DNA of 64,000 nt from Pseudaquabacterium pictum. Lineage in GTDB: Bacteria > Pseudomonadota > Gammaproteobacteria > Burkholderiales > Burkholderiaceae_C. Positions 56,893 through 64,000 of the stretch are shown here, piece after piece; the stretch's first letter is position 1; the number at the start of each line of letters is the position of its first letter. The notes under the pieces are model-generated. The model searched no databases. It was given only the letters and a program-made list of their open reading frames with translations, and had not been told where the DNA came from. The position numbers were made by a program, and so were the translations under genes. The stretch lies in contig NZ_BJCL01000003.1 in the NCBI RefSeq assembly GCF_005403045.1, positions 372,001 to 436,000 on the forward strand, in the 5' to 3' direction.

Positions 56893-58166
56893 CCGGCGAT
56901 GCGGACACGGCCGCCACCGCCGAGGCGGTGGCGCGCCGCAGCTACGGCAAGCTGGTGGCGCTGCTGTCGGCCCGCACCCGCGACCTGGCCGCCGCCGAAG
57001 ATGCCCTGGGCGATGCCTTCGCCGCCGCGCTGGCCCACTGGCCGGCCCATGGCCTGCCAGCCAACCCCGAGGCCTGGCTGCTGACGGCAGCGCGCCACCG
57101 GCTGATCGACGCCGCACGCGCCCGCCAGACCCACGCGGCCGCGGCCGACACCCTGCTGCTGCTGGGCGAATGGGCCCAGGCCGCCACCGACGTGGCCGGC
57201 CAGCGCACCGAGATCCCCGACCGCCGGCTGGCGCTGATGTTCGCCTGCGCCCACCCGGCCATCGACGCGGCACTGCGCGCGCCGCTGATGCTGCAGACCT
57301 TGCTGGGTTTCGATGCGGCCGCCATCGGCTCGGCCTTCCTGGTGGCGCCGGCCACCATGGGCCAGCGCCTGGTGCGGGCCAAGGCCCGGATCCGCCAGGC
57401 CGGCATCCCGTTCGCGGTGCCGGCGCTGGCCGATCTGCCGGCGCGGCTGTCGGCGGTGCTGGATGCCGTCTACGCCTGTTATGCCGAGGGTTGGAGCGAC
57501 CCCGCCGGCACCGATGCCCAGCGCCGCAACCTGGCCGACGAGGCGCTGTGGCTGGGTGGCCTGCTGGCCAGCCTGCTGCCCGACGAGCCTGAGGCCCTGG
57601 GCTTGTTGTCGCTGATGCTGCACAGCCATGCCCGCCGCGCTGCGCGGCGGGATGCCACCGGCCGCTATGTGCCCCTGGCCGCGCAGGACACCACCCGGTG
57701 GGATGCGCGCATGCTGCGCGAGGCCGAGCGCCTGCTGCACCGCGCCGGCGCACTGGCGTTGGCGCCAGGCGCCGGTGTGGCGCGGGTGGGCCGCTACCAG
57801 CTGGAAGCGGCGATCCAGTCGGCCCACGGCGTGCGCCGCTTCACCGGCGTGGCCGACTGGCCGGCCATCGTGGCGCTGTACGACGCGCTGGCACGGCTCA
57901 CCGATTCACCGGTGGTGGCGCTGAACCGCGCCGTGGCCTTGGCCGAGACCGCCGGCCCGGCCGCCGGCCTGGCCGCGCTGGAGGCCGTGGGCGGTGATGC
58001 CCGCCTGGCCGACTACCAGCCCGCCTGGGCCGCGCGGGCCGACCTGCTGCAGCGCCTGGGCCGCCACGCCGAAGCCGCCGCTGCCTACGACCGCGCCATC
58101 GGCCTGGAGGCCGATCCGGCGGTGCGGGCCTTCCTGCAGCAGCGCCAGCGCGGCTGCGCCGGCTGA
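56889..58166 (+). CDS. ECF42-type RNA polymerase sigma factor with TPR-like C-terminal extension
   Basis: The 425-aa protein is an extracytoplasmic-function sigma factor. Region 2 (about residues 15-85: YGKLVALLSARTRDLAAAEDALGDAF, then PANPEAWLLTAARHRLIDAARAR) and region 4 (about 125-185: MLQTLLGFDAAAIGSAFLVAPATMGQRLVRAKARIRQ) are followed by about 240 residues. The latter end in TPR-like helices (AWAARADLLQRLGRHAEAAAAYDRAI). This architecture and DGPF linkage define ECF42, which lacks a classical anti-sigma factor. The gene starts with GTG overlapping the DGPF stop. A TGTCGA/CGTC promoter lies upstream of the pair, so self-activation is probable. Confidence 0.9.
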   Translation: MTGDADTAATAEAVARRSYGKLVALLSARTRDLAAAEDALGDAFAAALAHWPAHGLPANPEAWLLTAARHRLIDAARARQTHAAAADTLLLLGEWAQAATDVAGQRTEIPDRRLALMFACAHPAIDAALRAPLMLQTLLGFDAAAIGSAFLVAPATMGQRLVRAKARIRQAGIPFAVPALADLPARLSAVLDAVYACYAEGWSDPAGTDAQRRNLADEALWLGGLLASLLPDEPEALGLLSLMLHSHARRAARRDATGRYVPLAAQDTTRWDARMLREAERLLHRAGALALAPGAGVARVGRYQLEAAIQSAHGVRRFTGVADWPAIVALYDALARLTDSPVVALNRAVALAETAGPAAGLAALEAVGGDARLADYQPAWAARADLLQRLGRHAEAAAAYDRAIGLEADPAVRAFLQQRQRGCAG

Positions 58167-58185
58167 GCGCCCTGGCCCGCCCGGG

Positions 58186-58653
58186 TCAGCCCGCGCCTGC
58201 CAGCAGCACCGCCGCCCGGTGGATGCCAGCGCGGATGCGCGGGTAGGTGCCGCAGCGGCACAGGTTGCCGTCCATCGCCGCGTCGATCTCGGCATCGGTG
58301 GGCTTGGGTGTGGCCTTCAGCAGTGCGCTGGCGGAGACCAGCTGGCCGCTCTGGCAGTAGCCGCACTGCACCACGTCCAGCTCGGTCCAGGCCTGGCGCA
58401 GTGCGGTGATCTCGGGGCCCTGCAGGCCGTCGATGGTGGTGACGCTGCGCGTGCCCACGGCCGACAGCGGCGTCACGCAGCTGCGGGTGGGCTGGCCGTC
58501 GATCTGCACCGTGCAGGCGCCGCACAGGGCCATGCCGCAGCCGAACTTGGTGCCGGTCATCTGCAGATCGCCACGCAGCACCCACAGCAGCGGGGTGTCG
58601 GGGGTGGCGGCCACGGTCTGGGTCGTGCCGTTGACTTGGAGGGTGGTGGTCAT
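58186..58653 (-). CDS. iorA: [2Fe-2S] small subunit of a molybdenum hydroxylase (IorA/CoxS type)
   Basis: The 155-aa electron-transfer subunit carries two [2Fe-2S] clusters. The plant-ferredoxin-type set is [13 protein letters not shown] with CVTPL, and the C-terminal set is CGYCQSGQL ... [13 protein letters not shown]. It matches IorA-like subunits of isoquinoline or aldehyde oxidoreductases. It follows the large molybdopterin subunit gene by 25 bp. A third, FAD subunit is absent, as is usual for the IorAB type, where electrons go on to a cytochrome or similar acceptor. Confidence 0.93.
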   Translation of the reverse strand: MTTTLQVNGTTQTVAATPDTPLLWVLRGDLQMTGTKFGCGMALCGACTVQIDGQPTRSCVTPLSAVGTRSVTTIDGLQGPEITALRQAWTELDVVQCGYCQSGQLVSASALLKATPKPTDAEIDAAMDGNLCRCGTYPRIRAGIHRAAVLLAGAG

Positions 58654-58678
58654 CGGGTGGTCTCGTTCAAGCCAGCGG

Positions 58679-60982
58679 TCATGCCAACTTCAGCGGCAGG
58701 CTGCGCAGCCGCTGGCCGGTCAGGGCAAACAGGGCATTGGCCACGGCGGGGGCGATCGGTGGCGTGCCGGGCTCGCCCACGCCCTCGGGCGGCGCGGTGC
58801 TGGGCAGGATCTCGGTCTCGATCACCGGGCAGTCCGATCCGCGCAGCAGCGGCTGCTGGTGGAAGTTGGTCTGCTGCACCTGGCCGGCTTCCAGCGTCAC
58901 CTCGCCGTACAGCGCGGCGCCGAGGCCGAACACCACCGCGCTCTCCATCTGCTGGCGGATGTGGTTGGGGTTGATGGCGGTGCCGCAGTCGATGGCGGCC
59001 ACCACCCGGTGCACCCGGATGCGCTTGGCGTCCGCCGGGTCCAGCGACACCTCGGCCACCTGGGCCACGATGCTGCCGAAGCTCTGGTGCAGCGCGATGC
59101 CGCGGGCCTTGGGCGCGCCATCGGCCGCCGGTGCCAGCGGCTGGCCCCAGCCGGCCTTGTCGGCCGCGCGCTTCAGCACCGCGGCATGGCGCGGGTGGCC
59201 CTGCAGCAGGGCCAGTCGGAAGGCCAGCGGATCCTGCCCTCCCACATGGGCGGCCTCGTCGACGAAGCTCTCCTTGAAGAAGGCCTGGTGCGAGTGGCCC
59301 ACGCTGCGCCAGAAGCCCACCGGCACCGGCAGCGGCACGATGGCATGGCTGATGCGCGCGGTGGGCCAGGCATAGGGCTGGTCGAAGGCGCCCTCGGCGG
59401 TGGTCTTGTCCGGGCCGCTGCCCGGCAGGCCGAACTGGCGGCCCAGGAACTGGTGCACGATCGACGGCCCGGCCGAGGCCGCCACCCAGGCCGTCAGCCG
59501 GCCCTGGCTGTCGAAGCCGGCCTGGTAGCGGGCCACGCAGGGCGGGCGATAGAAGTCATGCGTGCTGTCCTGCTCGCGGCTCCAGAACGTCTGCACCGGC
59601 ACGCCGGGCAGGGCCTTGGCCACGTGGGCGGCCTGGGCGATGAAGTCGACCTCCAGCCGGCGGCCGAAGCCGCCGCCGAGCAGGGTGACCTGCATCGCCA
59701 CCTGGTCGCTGTCCAGCCCCAGGGCCTCGGCGGCGGCCCAACGGCCCAGGCCGGGCACCTGGGTGGGCGCCCACACGGTGGCACGCGGGCCGTCCTTGGC
59801 ATCGGGCGTGTACAGCACGGTGCAGTTCTGCGGCTCCAGCGTGGCATGGGCCAGCAGCGGCGCGCTGTACTCGGCCTGCAGGCTGCGCGCGGCCTGCTGC
59901 AGCGCGGCGGCGGGATCGCCCTGCTTGAAGTACGCAAAGCCGTCTTCGGCGGCCAGCTGGGCCTTCAGCTGCTGGGTGATGCCGGCGCTGTTGAGGGTAG
60001 CGGCAGGGCCGTGGTTCCACTGCACCACCACCGCCTTGGCGGCAGCCATGGCCTGCCAGGGTGTGGCGGCGATGGCGGCCACGCCGCCGGTGCCACCATG
60101 CAGCGGCGGCACCACCACCACCTGCTGCACGCCGGGCAGGGCCAGCGCGGCCTTGGCGTCGAACGAGGCCACCGTGCCGCCAAGCGTGGGGCACAGCAGC
60201 ACGCTGGCAAAGCGCTGGCCGGGCTGCAGCGTGTCGATGCCGAAGCGGGCGCTGCCGTCGTGCTTCGACGCCGCCTCGCGCCGGCGCTGCGGCTGGCCGA
60301 TCAGGGTGAACTGGGCGGGGGTCTTGAGCACCGGCGCCTCTGGCAGCGGCAGCGTGGCGGCGCGCTCGGCCAGCTCGCCGAAGCGCAGGCGGCGGTTGCT
60401 GGCGGCATGCATCACCACGCCCTTGGCCACGGTGCAATCGGCCACCGGCACACCCCAGGTCTGGGCGGCGGCGGCCACCAGCATGGCGCGGGCGCTAGCG
60501 CCGGCGGTGCGCATCGGCTCCCACAGGTCCTTGATGCTGGACGAGCCGCCGGTGACCTGCAGGCCGATCTCGCGCATGGTCTTGGCCGTCAGGTGGCCGG
60601 CCAGGCGCTTGAGGCGGCCGTCGTCGTCGGGGTGGAAGGGCAGGCCGTCGACCACGGTGGCCAGGTTGTTGTAGATCGGATCGAGCGGCGGATGCTCGGT
60701 GCGCACGCGGTCCCAGTCGGCGTCCAGCTCGTCGGCCAGCACCATGGCCAGCGCGGTGTGCACGCCCTGGCCCATCTCGCTCTTGGGCACCATCACCGTC
60801 ACCGTGTCGTCGGTGCCGATCTTGACCCAGCCGTTGAAGGCCTGCTGGCCGGCGGCGGTGGGCAGCGGCTGGCTCGTCTGCAGGCGCTGGCGCACCGGCA
60901 ACAGGCCCCAGCCCACCACCAGTGCAGTGCCGGCCACGGCGACGCCGGCGGTGCCCAGCAGGAATTTGCGGCGGGTGCTCAT
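58679..60982 (-). CDS. iorB: Molybdopterin-binding large subunit of an IorB-type hydroxylase/aldehyde dehydrogenase
   Basis: The 767-aa catalytic subunit begins with a signal ([25 protein letters not shown]) that has the twin-Arg pattern, which suggests export by Tat. Family regions are [23 protein letters not shown], the long molybdopterin-binding core ([35 protein letters not shown]) and the C-terminal [31 protein letters not shown]. The GVGEPG motif contains the catalytic Glu. Relatives hydroxylate N-heterocycles or oxidise aldehydes. Its ATG overlaps the MerR stop (ATGA at 60982-60979), so regulator and enzyme are translated together. Confidence 0.92.
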   Translation of the reverse strand: MSTRRKFLLGTAGVAVAGTALVVGWGLLPVRQRLQTSQPLPTAAGQQAFNGWVKIGTDDTVTVMVPKSEMGQGVHTALAMVLADELDADWDRVRTEHPPLDPIYNNLATVVDGLPFHPDDDGRLKRLAGHLTAKTMREIGLQVTGGSSSIKDLWEPMRTAGASARAMLVAAAAQTWGVPVADCTVAKGVVMHAASNRRLRFGELAERAATLPLPEAPVLKTPAQFTLIGQPQRRREAASKHDGSARFGIDTLQPGQRFASVLLCPTLGGTVASFDAKAALALPGVQQVVVVPPLHGGTGGVAAIAATPWQAMAAAKAVVVQWNHGPAATLNSAGITQQLKAQLAAEDGFAYFKQGDPAAALQQAARSLQAEYSAPLLAHATLEPQNCTVLYTPDAKDGPRATVWAPTQVPGLGRWAAAEALGLDSDQVAMQVTLLGGGFGRRLEVDFIAQAAHVAKALPGVPVQTFWSREQDSTHDFYRPPCVARYQAGFDSQGRLTAWVAASAGPSIVHQFLGRQFGLPGSGPDKTTAEGAFDQPYAWPTARISHAIVPLPVPVGFWRSVGHSHQAFFKESFVDEAAHVGGQDPLAFRLALLQGHPRHAAVLKRAADKAGWGQPLAPAADGAPKARGIALHQSFGSIVAQVAEVSLDPADAKRIRVHRVVAAIDCGTAINPNHIRQQMESAVVFGLGAALYGEVTLEAGQVQQTNFHQQPLLRGSDCPVIETEILPSTAPPEGVGEPGTPPIAPAVANALFALTGQRLRSLPLKLA

Positions 60983-61482
60983 GCGCGGGCCTCCGCGCCC
61001 ACCGGCGCCGCGGCCAGGAAGTCGGCCAGGAAGCGGCAGTCGGCATCCTGGTCCAGCACGCCGAAGTCGCCGGCGGCCAAGGGGGCCAGGTAGCTGCGCA
61101 GCAGCGCCAGGCGGGCCATGCGGGCGTCGATCTGCTGCAGCTGGGCGCCGGCCAGCGCCCGCATGCGGTCGGCGTCGAGGCAGTCGGTGTCGCTTTCAGA
61201 CAGCAGCAGGCCGATCTCGCGCAGCGACAGTCCCAGGTCCTTCAGCAGCCGGATGGCGCGCACCCGGTCGACCGTGTCCTGGGCGTAGTGCCGGTAGCCG
61301 CTGGCGCTGCGTTGCGGCGGGCGGATCAGCCCTTCGCGCTCGTACAGCCGCAGCATGCCGCGGGTGGCGGGCGCCGCGGCGCACAGCCGGGCGGTGGTGA
61401 GCGGGGCGGCCGGGCGGGCCGTCCGCGGCGGGCGGCCGGGCCGGGCGGACCGGTCGGCGAGGTTGGCAGAAGTGGATTGCAT
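60979..61482 (-). CDS. MerR-family transcriptional regulator
   Basis: The 167-aa regulator has a winged helix-turn-helix that reads TTARLCAAAPATRGMLRLYEREGLIRPPQRSASGYRHYAQDTVDRVRAIRLLKDLGLSLREIGLLL. A coiled-coil and a short Cys-containing C-terminal part follow (DTDCLDADRM, QDADCRFL). The N-terminus (first ~35 residues) is Arg/Pro rich and not conserved-looking. Cys residues could bind metal or sense redox state as in SoxR-like or metal-responsive MerR proteins, but the SoxR [2Fe-2S] motif is absent. It is the first gene of a regulator-iorB-iorA overlap and probably controls the hydroxylase. Start at 61482 assumes MQSTSANL. Confidence 0.83.
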   Translation of the reverse strand: MQSTSANLADRSARPGRPPRTARPAAPLTTARLCAAAPATRGMLRLYEREGLIRPPQRSASGYRHYAQDTVDRVRAIRLLKDLGLSLREIGLLLSESDTDCLDADRMRALAGAQLQQIDARMARLALLRSYLAPLAAGDFGVLDQDADCRFLADFLAAAPVGAEARA

Positions 61483-61532
61483 GGGCCCGAGGTTAAACCC
61501 GGCACCGGGGTGCCGGGTCAAGTCCCGCCGCG

Positions 61533-63134
61533 TCAGGACGTTCCGAGGCGGCTGCCCCTTGGCGCCGAAGCGGCCGCCTGCTCGGCAACTGTCGCCATCG
61601 CATCGGGCCAGTGCGGCTCGGGCTGTGGCACCGGCGCGCCGGCGTCCAGCAAGAGCTGCAGCACGGCCGCGTAGTCGCCGCCTGGCACCGGTTCGTCGAC
61701 ACCCGCGTGCAGGCAGCTGCCGAGTGCATTGCCGCCGTAGCCGTTGCGCTCGTCCCAGCGGGCGCCGTGCTGGAGCAGCAGCGCCACCATCCCGGCATCA
61801 CCGCGGAAGGCCGCCTGGTTGAGCGCGCTCGCGTCCCAAGGCCCGGGCACCGACACCGGCCAGCCCAGCGCCAGCATCAGCCGCACCGACGCGGTCTGCC
61901 CACGCTGCGCCTGCTCGGGCAGCAGGCGCAGGTCCATCGGGCCGAGCTGCTGCAGCAGCCCGGGCTGCGCCGCGAGCGCGGCGCGGGCACCGGTTGCGTC
62001 GGCCGCAGCGCAGGCGGCGAGGAAGCGTGACCGCAGGTCGTGCGCGGGCACCGCATGGCCGATGGCGGCGAGCCAGGCGACGACATCGGCCATGCCCACG
62101 CGTTCGGCATGCCAGGCCACGGCGAGGCCGTGGCTGTCGTGCGCGGCCGGGTCGGCGCCGGCGGCCACCAGCGCCTGGACGACGGGCAGGCCGCGGCCGC
62201 GCATCAGTGCGTGGTGCAGCGGCCGCATGCCGATGGTGGGGGACAGCTCGTTCGCATCGGCACCGAGCGCGAGTGCCTGTTGCAGGCCCGGCAGGTCGTC
62301 GTGGTCGAGCTGGCGGAACAGCGCATTGGTGCCGGCCCAGCGCGCACCGGCCTGCACCAGCGCGTCGAGGATGGACCGGTCGGCCTGCTCGGTGGCGTGG
62401 TAGAGCGATTCGTTGTCGTTGGGATCGGCGCCGGCGGCCAGCAGCGCGCGCACGGTCTCGCCGTCACCGGCATGCGCCGTGGCGCCGTAGAGCACTGGCA
62501 GAGGGTGTTCAACGCCCGGCAGACCCAGCCGGGTGTTGGCATCTGCCCCCTGCGCGAGCAGCCAGCGCACCGTGGCGCGCAGCCCCTCGCGGCACGCGGC
62601 GATGCGCGCCAGGCCCGAGAACGCGGCGATCGCGATCGGCGGCGCGGCCAGCGGCGGCAGCGGCGCGTGCACCTGCGGCGGCGGCAGCAAGCGCTGCACG
62701 GTGGCGAGGTCGCCACAGGCGAGCGCGAGGACGAGCGCCCCATCGCGCTGCGCCACCGCACGCGTCTGCGCCAGCGCCCAGGCACGCTCGGGCCGCGGCC
62801 GGCTGTAGCCCTGCCCGATCGCCCACGGCAGCCAGGCAGTAAAGAAGCCGGCATCGTCAGCCGCGCGGGCGCGGCGCCGCTCGACTTCCTCGACCAGCAG
62901 CGGCCAGCTCGCGAATCCAAGGTCGCGCGCGAGCACCAGCTGCGCCTGCGCGAGCGAGGCCCCGGCGTCGACCCGGTACGGTGCGGCGCGTGCCAGCGCC
63001 GCGGCGTCGCTCCGCTTCAGCGCGCGGTGGAGGTCGCGCGCCTGACGGCGCAGATGGTCGAGGTGGGGATGGTCGGGCAGAGCGCCCGGTCGGCGGGCCG
63101 ACGGCGCGGCCGCAGGGGAAGTGGAGTCAGGCAT
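61533..63134 (-). CDS. Ankyrin-repeat protein
   Basis: The 533-aa soluble protein has no signal or membrane segment. The N-terminus has a helical region (HPHLDHLRRQARDLHRALKRSDAAALARAAPYRVD), also common at the start of bacterial ankyrin proteins. At least six ankyrin-like repeats of about 33 residues follow between residues 130 and 510 (examples: GDGETVRALLAAGADPND, GLPVVQALVAAGADPAAHDSHG, GDAGMVALLLQHGARWDERN). Such repeats bind protein partners; no enzyme domain is attached. It is 50 bp upstream of the MerR gene on the same strand and may share a transcript, but the partner is unknown. Confidence 0.85.
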   Translation of the reverse strand: MPDSTSPAAAPSARRPGALPDHPHLDHLRRQARDLHRALKRSDAAALARAAPYRVDAGASLAQAQLVLARDLGFASWPLLVEEVERRRARAADDAGFFTAWLPWAIGQGYSRPRPERAWALAQTRAVAQRDGALVLALACGDLATVQRLLPPPQVHAPLPPLAAPPIAIAAFSGLARIAACREGLRATVRWLLAQGADANTRLGLPGVEHPLPVLYGATAHAGDGETVRALLAAGADPNDNESLYHATEQADRSILDALVQAGARWAGTNALFRQLDHDDLPGLQQALALGADANELSPTIGMRPLHHALMRGRGLPVVQALVAAGADPAAHDSHGLAVAWHAERVGMADVVAWLAAIGHAVPAHDLRSRFLAACAAADATGARAALAAQPGLLQQLGPMDLRLLPEQAQRGQTASVRLMLALGWPVSVPGPWDASALNQAAFRGDAGMVALLLQHGARWDERNGYGGNALGSCLHAGVDEPVPGGDYAAVLQLLLDAGAPVPQPEPHWPDAMATVAEQAAASAPRGSRLGTS

Positions 63135-63318
63135 GAGGCCTCCCAGTCACAGGGCCTGCGATCCGCGCGGTTCAGGCCGACTGAGGGCATCGAGAGCGCC
63201 CGGCAGGGCATCTCAGCTCAGGTGGGTTCAACCCTGCCCGCGGATCCGGGGGCGCCCTGAACGCGCCGCGGGCCGGATGCTACCGCGTGCCATGCCCGCA
63301 CGGGCCGTCCGCCCGCCG

Positions 63319-64000
63319 TCAATCCATCTTCAACCCCAGCTTCCGGATCACCCCGCCCCAGCGCTCGTGCTGCTCCTTCACCGCCGCTGCATGCTCGGCC
63401 GGGGTGGAGGCCAGCACTTCGCTGCCGCCATCGATGAAGGCCTTGACGATCTCCGGGTCCTTCAGCGCGGTGGCCAGGGCGGCGTTGATCTTGGCCAGCG
63501 CATCGGCCGGCAGTTTGGCCGGGCCGAAGAACTGCAGGCCGCCCGACACGTCCACGCCTGGCACGCCGGCCTCGGCCATGTTGGGCAGCTTGCCCAGCGC
63601 CACGTAGGGCTTGGGGTCGGTGTAGGCCAGCATCTTCACCTTGCCGCCCTTGGCATTGGCCAGCGCGGTGGTGGGGCCGTCGAACAGGAAATCCACCTGG
63701 CCGCCCATCAGCGCCAGACCGGCGTCGGCCGAGCCCTTGAACGGGATGTGCGTCATCTGCGTGCCGGTAGCCTGCTGCAGCAGCTCGCACACCAGGTGCG
63801 AGGTGCTGCCCAGCGAGTAGCTGGCGTAGTTCAGCTTGCCCGGGTTGGCCTTGGCGAACTTGACGATGTCCATCACGCTGTTGAACGGCGAGTTGGCCGG
63901 CACCGTCAGCACCGTGGTGCTGCGCGCGGCGAACATCACCGGCGTCAGGTCCTTGAACGGGTCGTACGGCAGCTTGCTGAACAGGTGCGGGTTCTGCGCC
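63319..64000 (-). CDS. TctC/Bug-family tripartite tricarboxylate receptor, 5' part beyond window
   Basis: The visible C-terminal 226 residues (frame open to the right edge) belong to a Bug-type periplasmic binding protein. Signatures are KLPYDPFKDLTPVMFAARSTTVLTV, PGKLNYASYSLGSTSHLVCELLQQATG, THIPFKGSADAGLALMGGQVDFLFDGP and EAGVPGVDVSGGLQFFGPAKLP. The ending EHERWGGVIRKLGLKMD is typical. The N-terminal signal peptide and first lobe lie outside the window. Bug receptors are abundant in Burkholderiales and pair with TctA/TctB; tctBA are at 8.7-10.7 kb but 50 kb away, so a link is only possible. The ligand is unknown. Confidence 0.9.
   Translation of the reverse strand, partial: AQNPHLFSKLPYDPFKDLTPVMFAARSTTVLTVPANSPFNSVMDIVKFAKANPGKLNYASYSLGSTSHLVCELLQQATGTQMTHIPFKGSADAGLALMGGQVDFLFDGPTTALANAKGGKVKMLAYTDPKPYVALGKLPNMAEAGVPGVDVSGGLQFFGPAKLPADALAKINAALATALKDPEIVKAFIDGGSEVLASTPAEHAAAVKEQHERWGGVIRKLGLKMD

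Overview
The window is very GC-rich, densely packed bacterial chromosome. Four things point to a betaproteobacterium of the order Burkholderiales, probably near the Ideonella/Rubrivivax/Leptothrix group: the run gyrA | ompA-ubiG-gph-ssrA, a Bug-type (TctC) receptor with TctA/TctB membrane proteins, a protein with a PEP-CTERM sorting tail, and the overall base composition. This placement is inferred from gene content; no 16S gene is present.

Layout. 1-6.2 kb is core genome: DUF2059 protein and gyrA (minus), OmpA-family protein, ubiG, gph and tmRNA. 6.2-10.8 kb has a small unknown protein, an orphan GspE/PilB-type ATPase and tctBA. 10.8-19.7 kb has a MASE1-CHASE-PAS hybrid histidine kinase, a DMT exporter with an SDR protein that lacks the usual catalytic Tyr/Lys, a multidomain TIR protein, psd and a transglutaminase-like protein. 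19.9-30 kb is a peptide-type ABC importer (receptor, two permeases, fused double ATPase) bracketed by two M81 (MlrC-like) metallopeptidase genes, with a PAS-GGDEF cyclase between. 30-38.3 kb is mixed: a YciI lipoprotein, two MFS transporters, a cytochrome P450, a DMT exporter, a TerB-like protein and a TAP-like hydrolase.

38.5-48.1 kb is a clear catabolic unit. A LysR regulator faces an eight-gene run: SDR, TRAP transporter (P, Q, M), split transketolase (N and C), a second full-length transketolase and a D-2-hydroxyacid dehydrogenase. A perfect T-N11-A dyad lies between regulator and operon. No sugar kinase is present, and the full-length transketolase seems to have lost phosphate-contact residues, so a non-phosphorylated or unusual substrate is plausible.

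48.1-55.6 kb runs on the minus strand: UshA-type nucleotidase, PEP-CTERM protein, metallophosphoesterase, amidohydrolase, COG0523 GTPase and TauD-like dioxygenase. 55.8-58.2 kb has a secreted intradiol dioxygenase-like protein, then a DGPF/YciI protein and an ECF42-type sigma factor, with a candidate self-recognised promoter and a perfect palindrome upstream. 58.2-64 kb (minus) has a MerR regulator fused by overlap to an IorB/IorA molybdenum hydroxylase, an ankyrin-repeat protein and the C-terminal part of a TctC receptor cut by the window edge.

No CRISPR array, insertion sequence, transposase, integrase or tRNA gene was seen. The strongest leads for undescribed biology are the TIR protein, the transketolase/TRAP catabolic operon and the ECF42 module.
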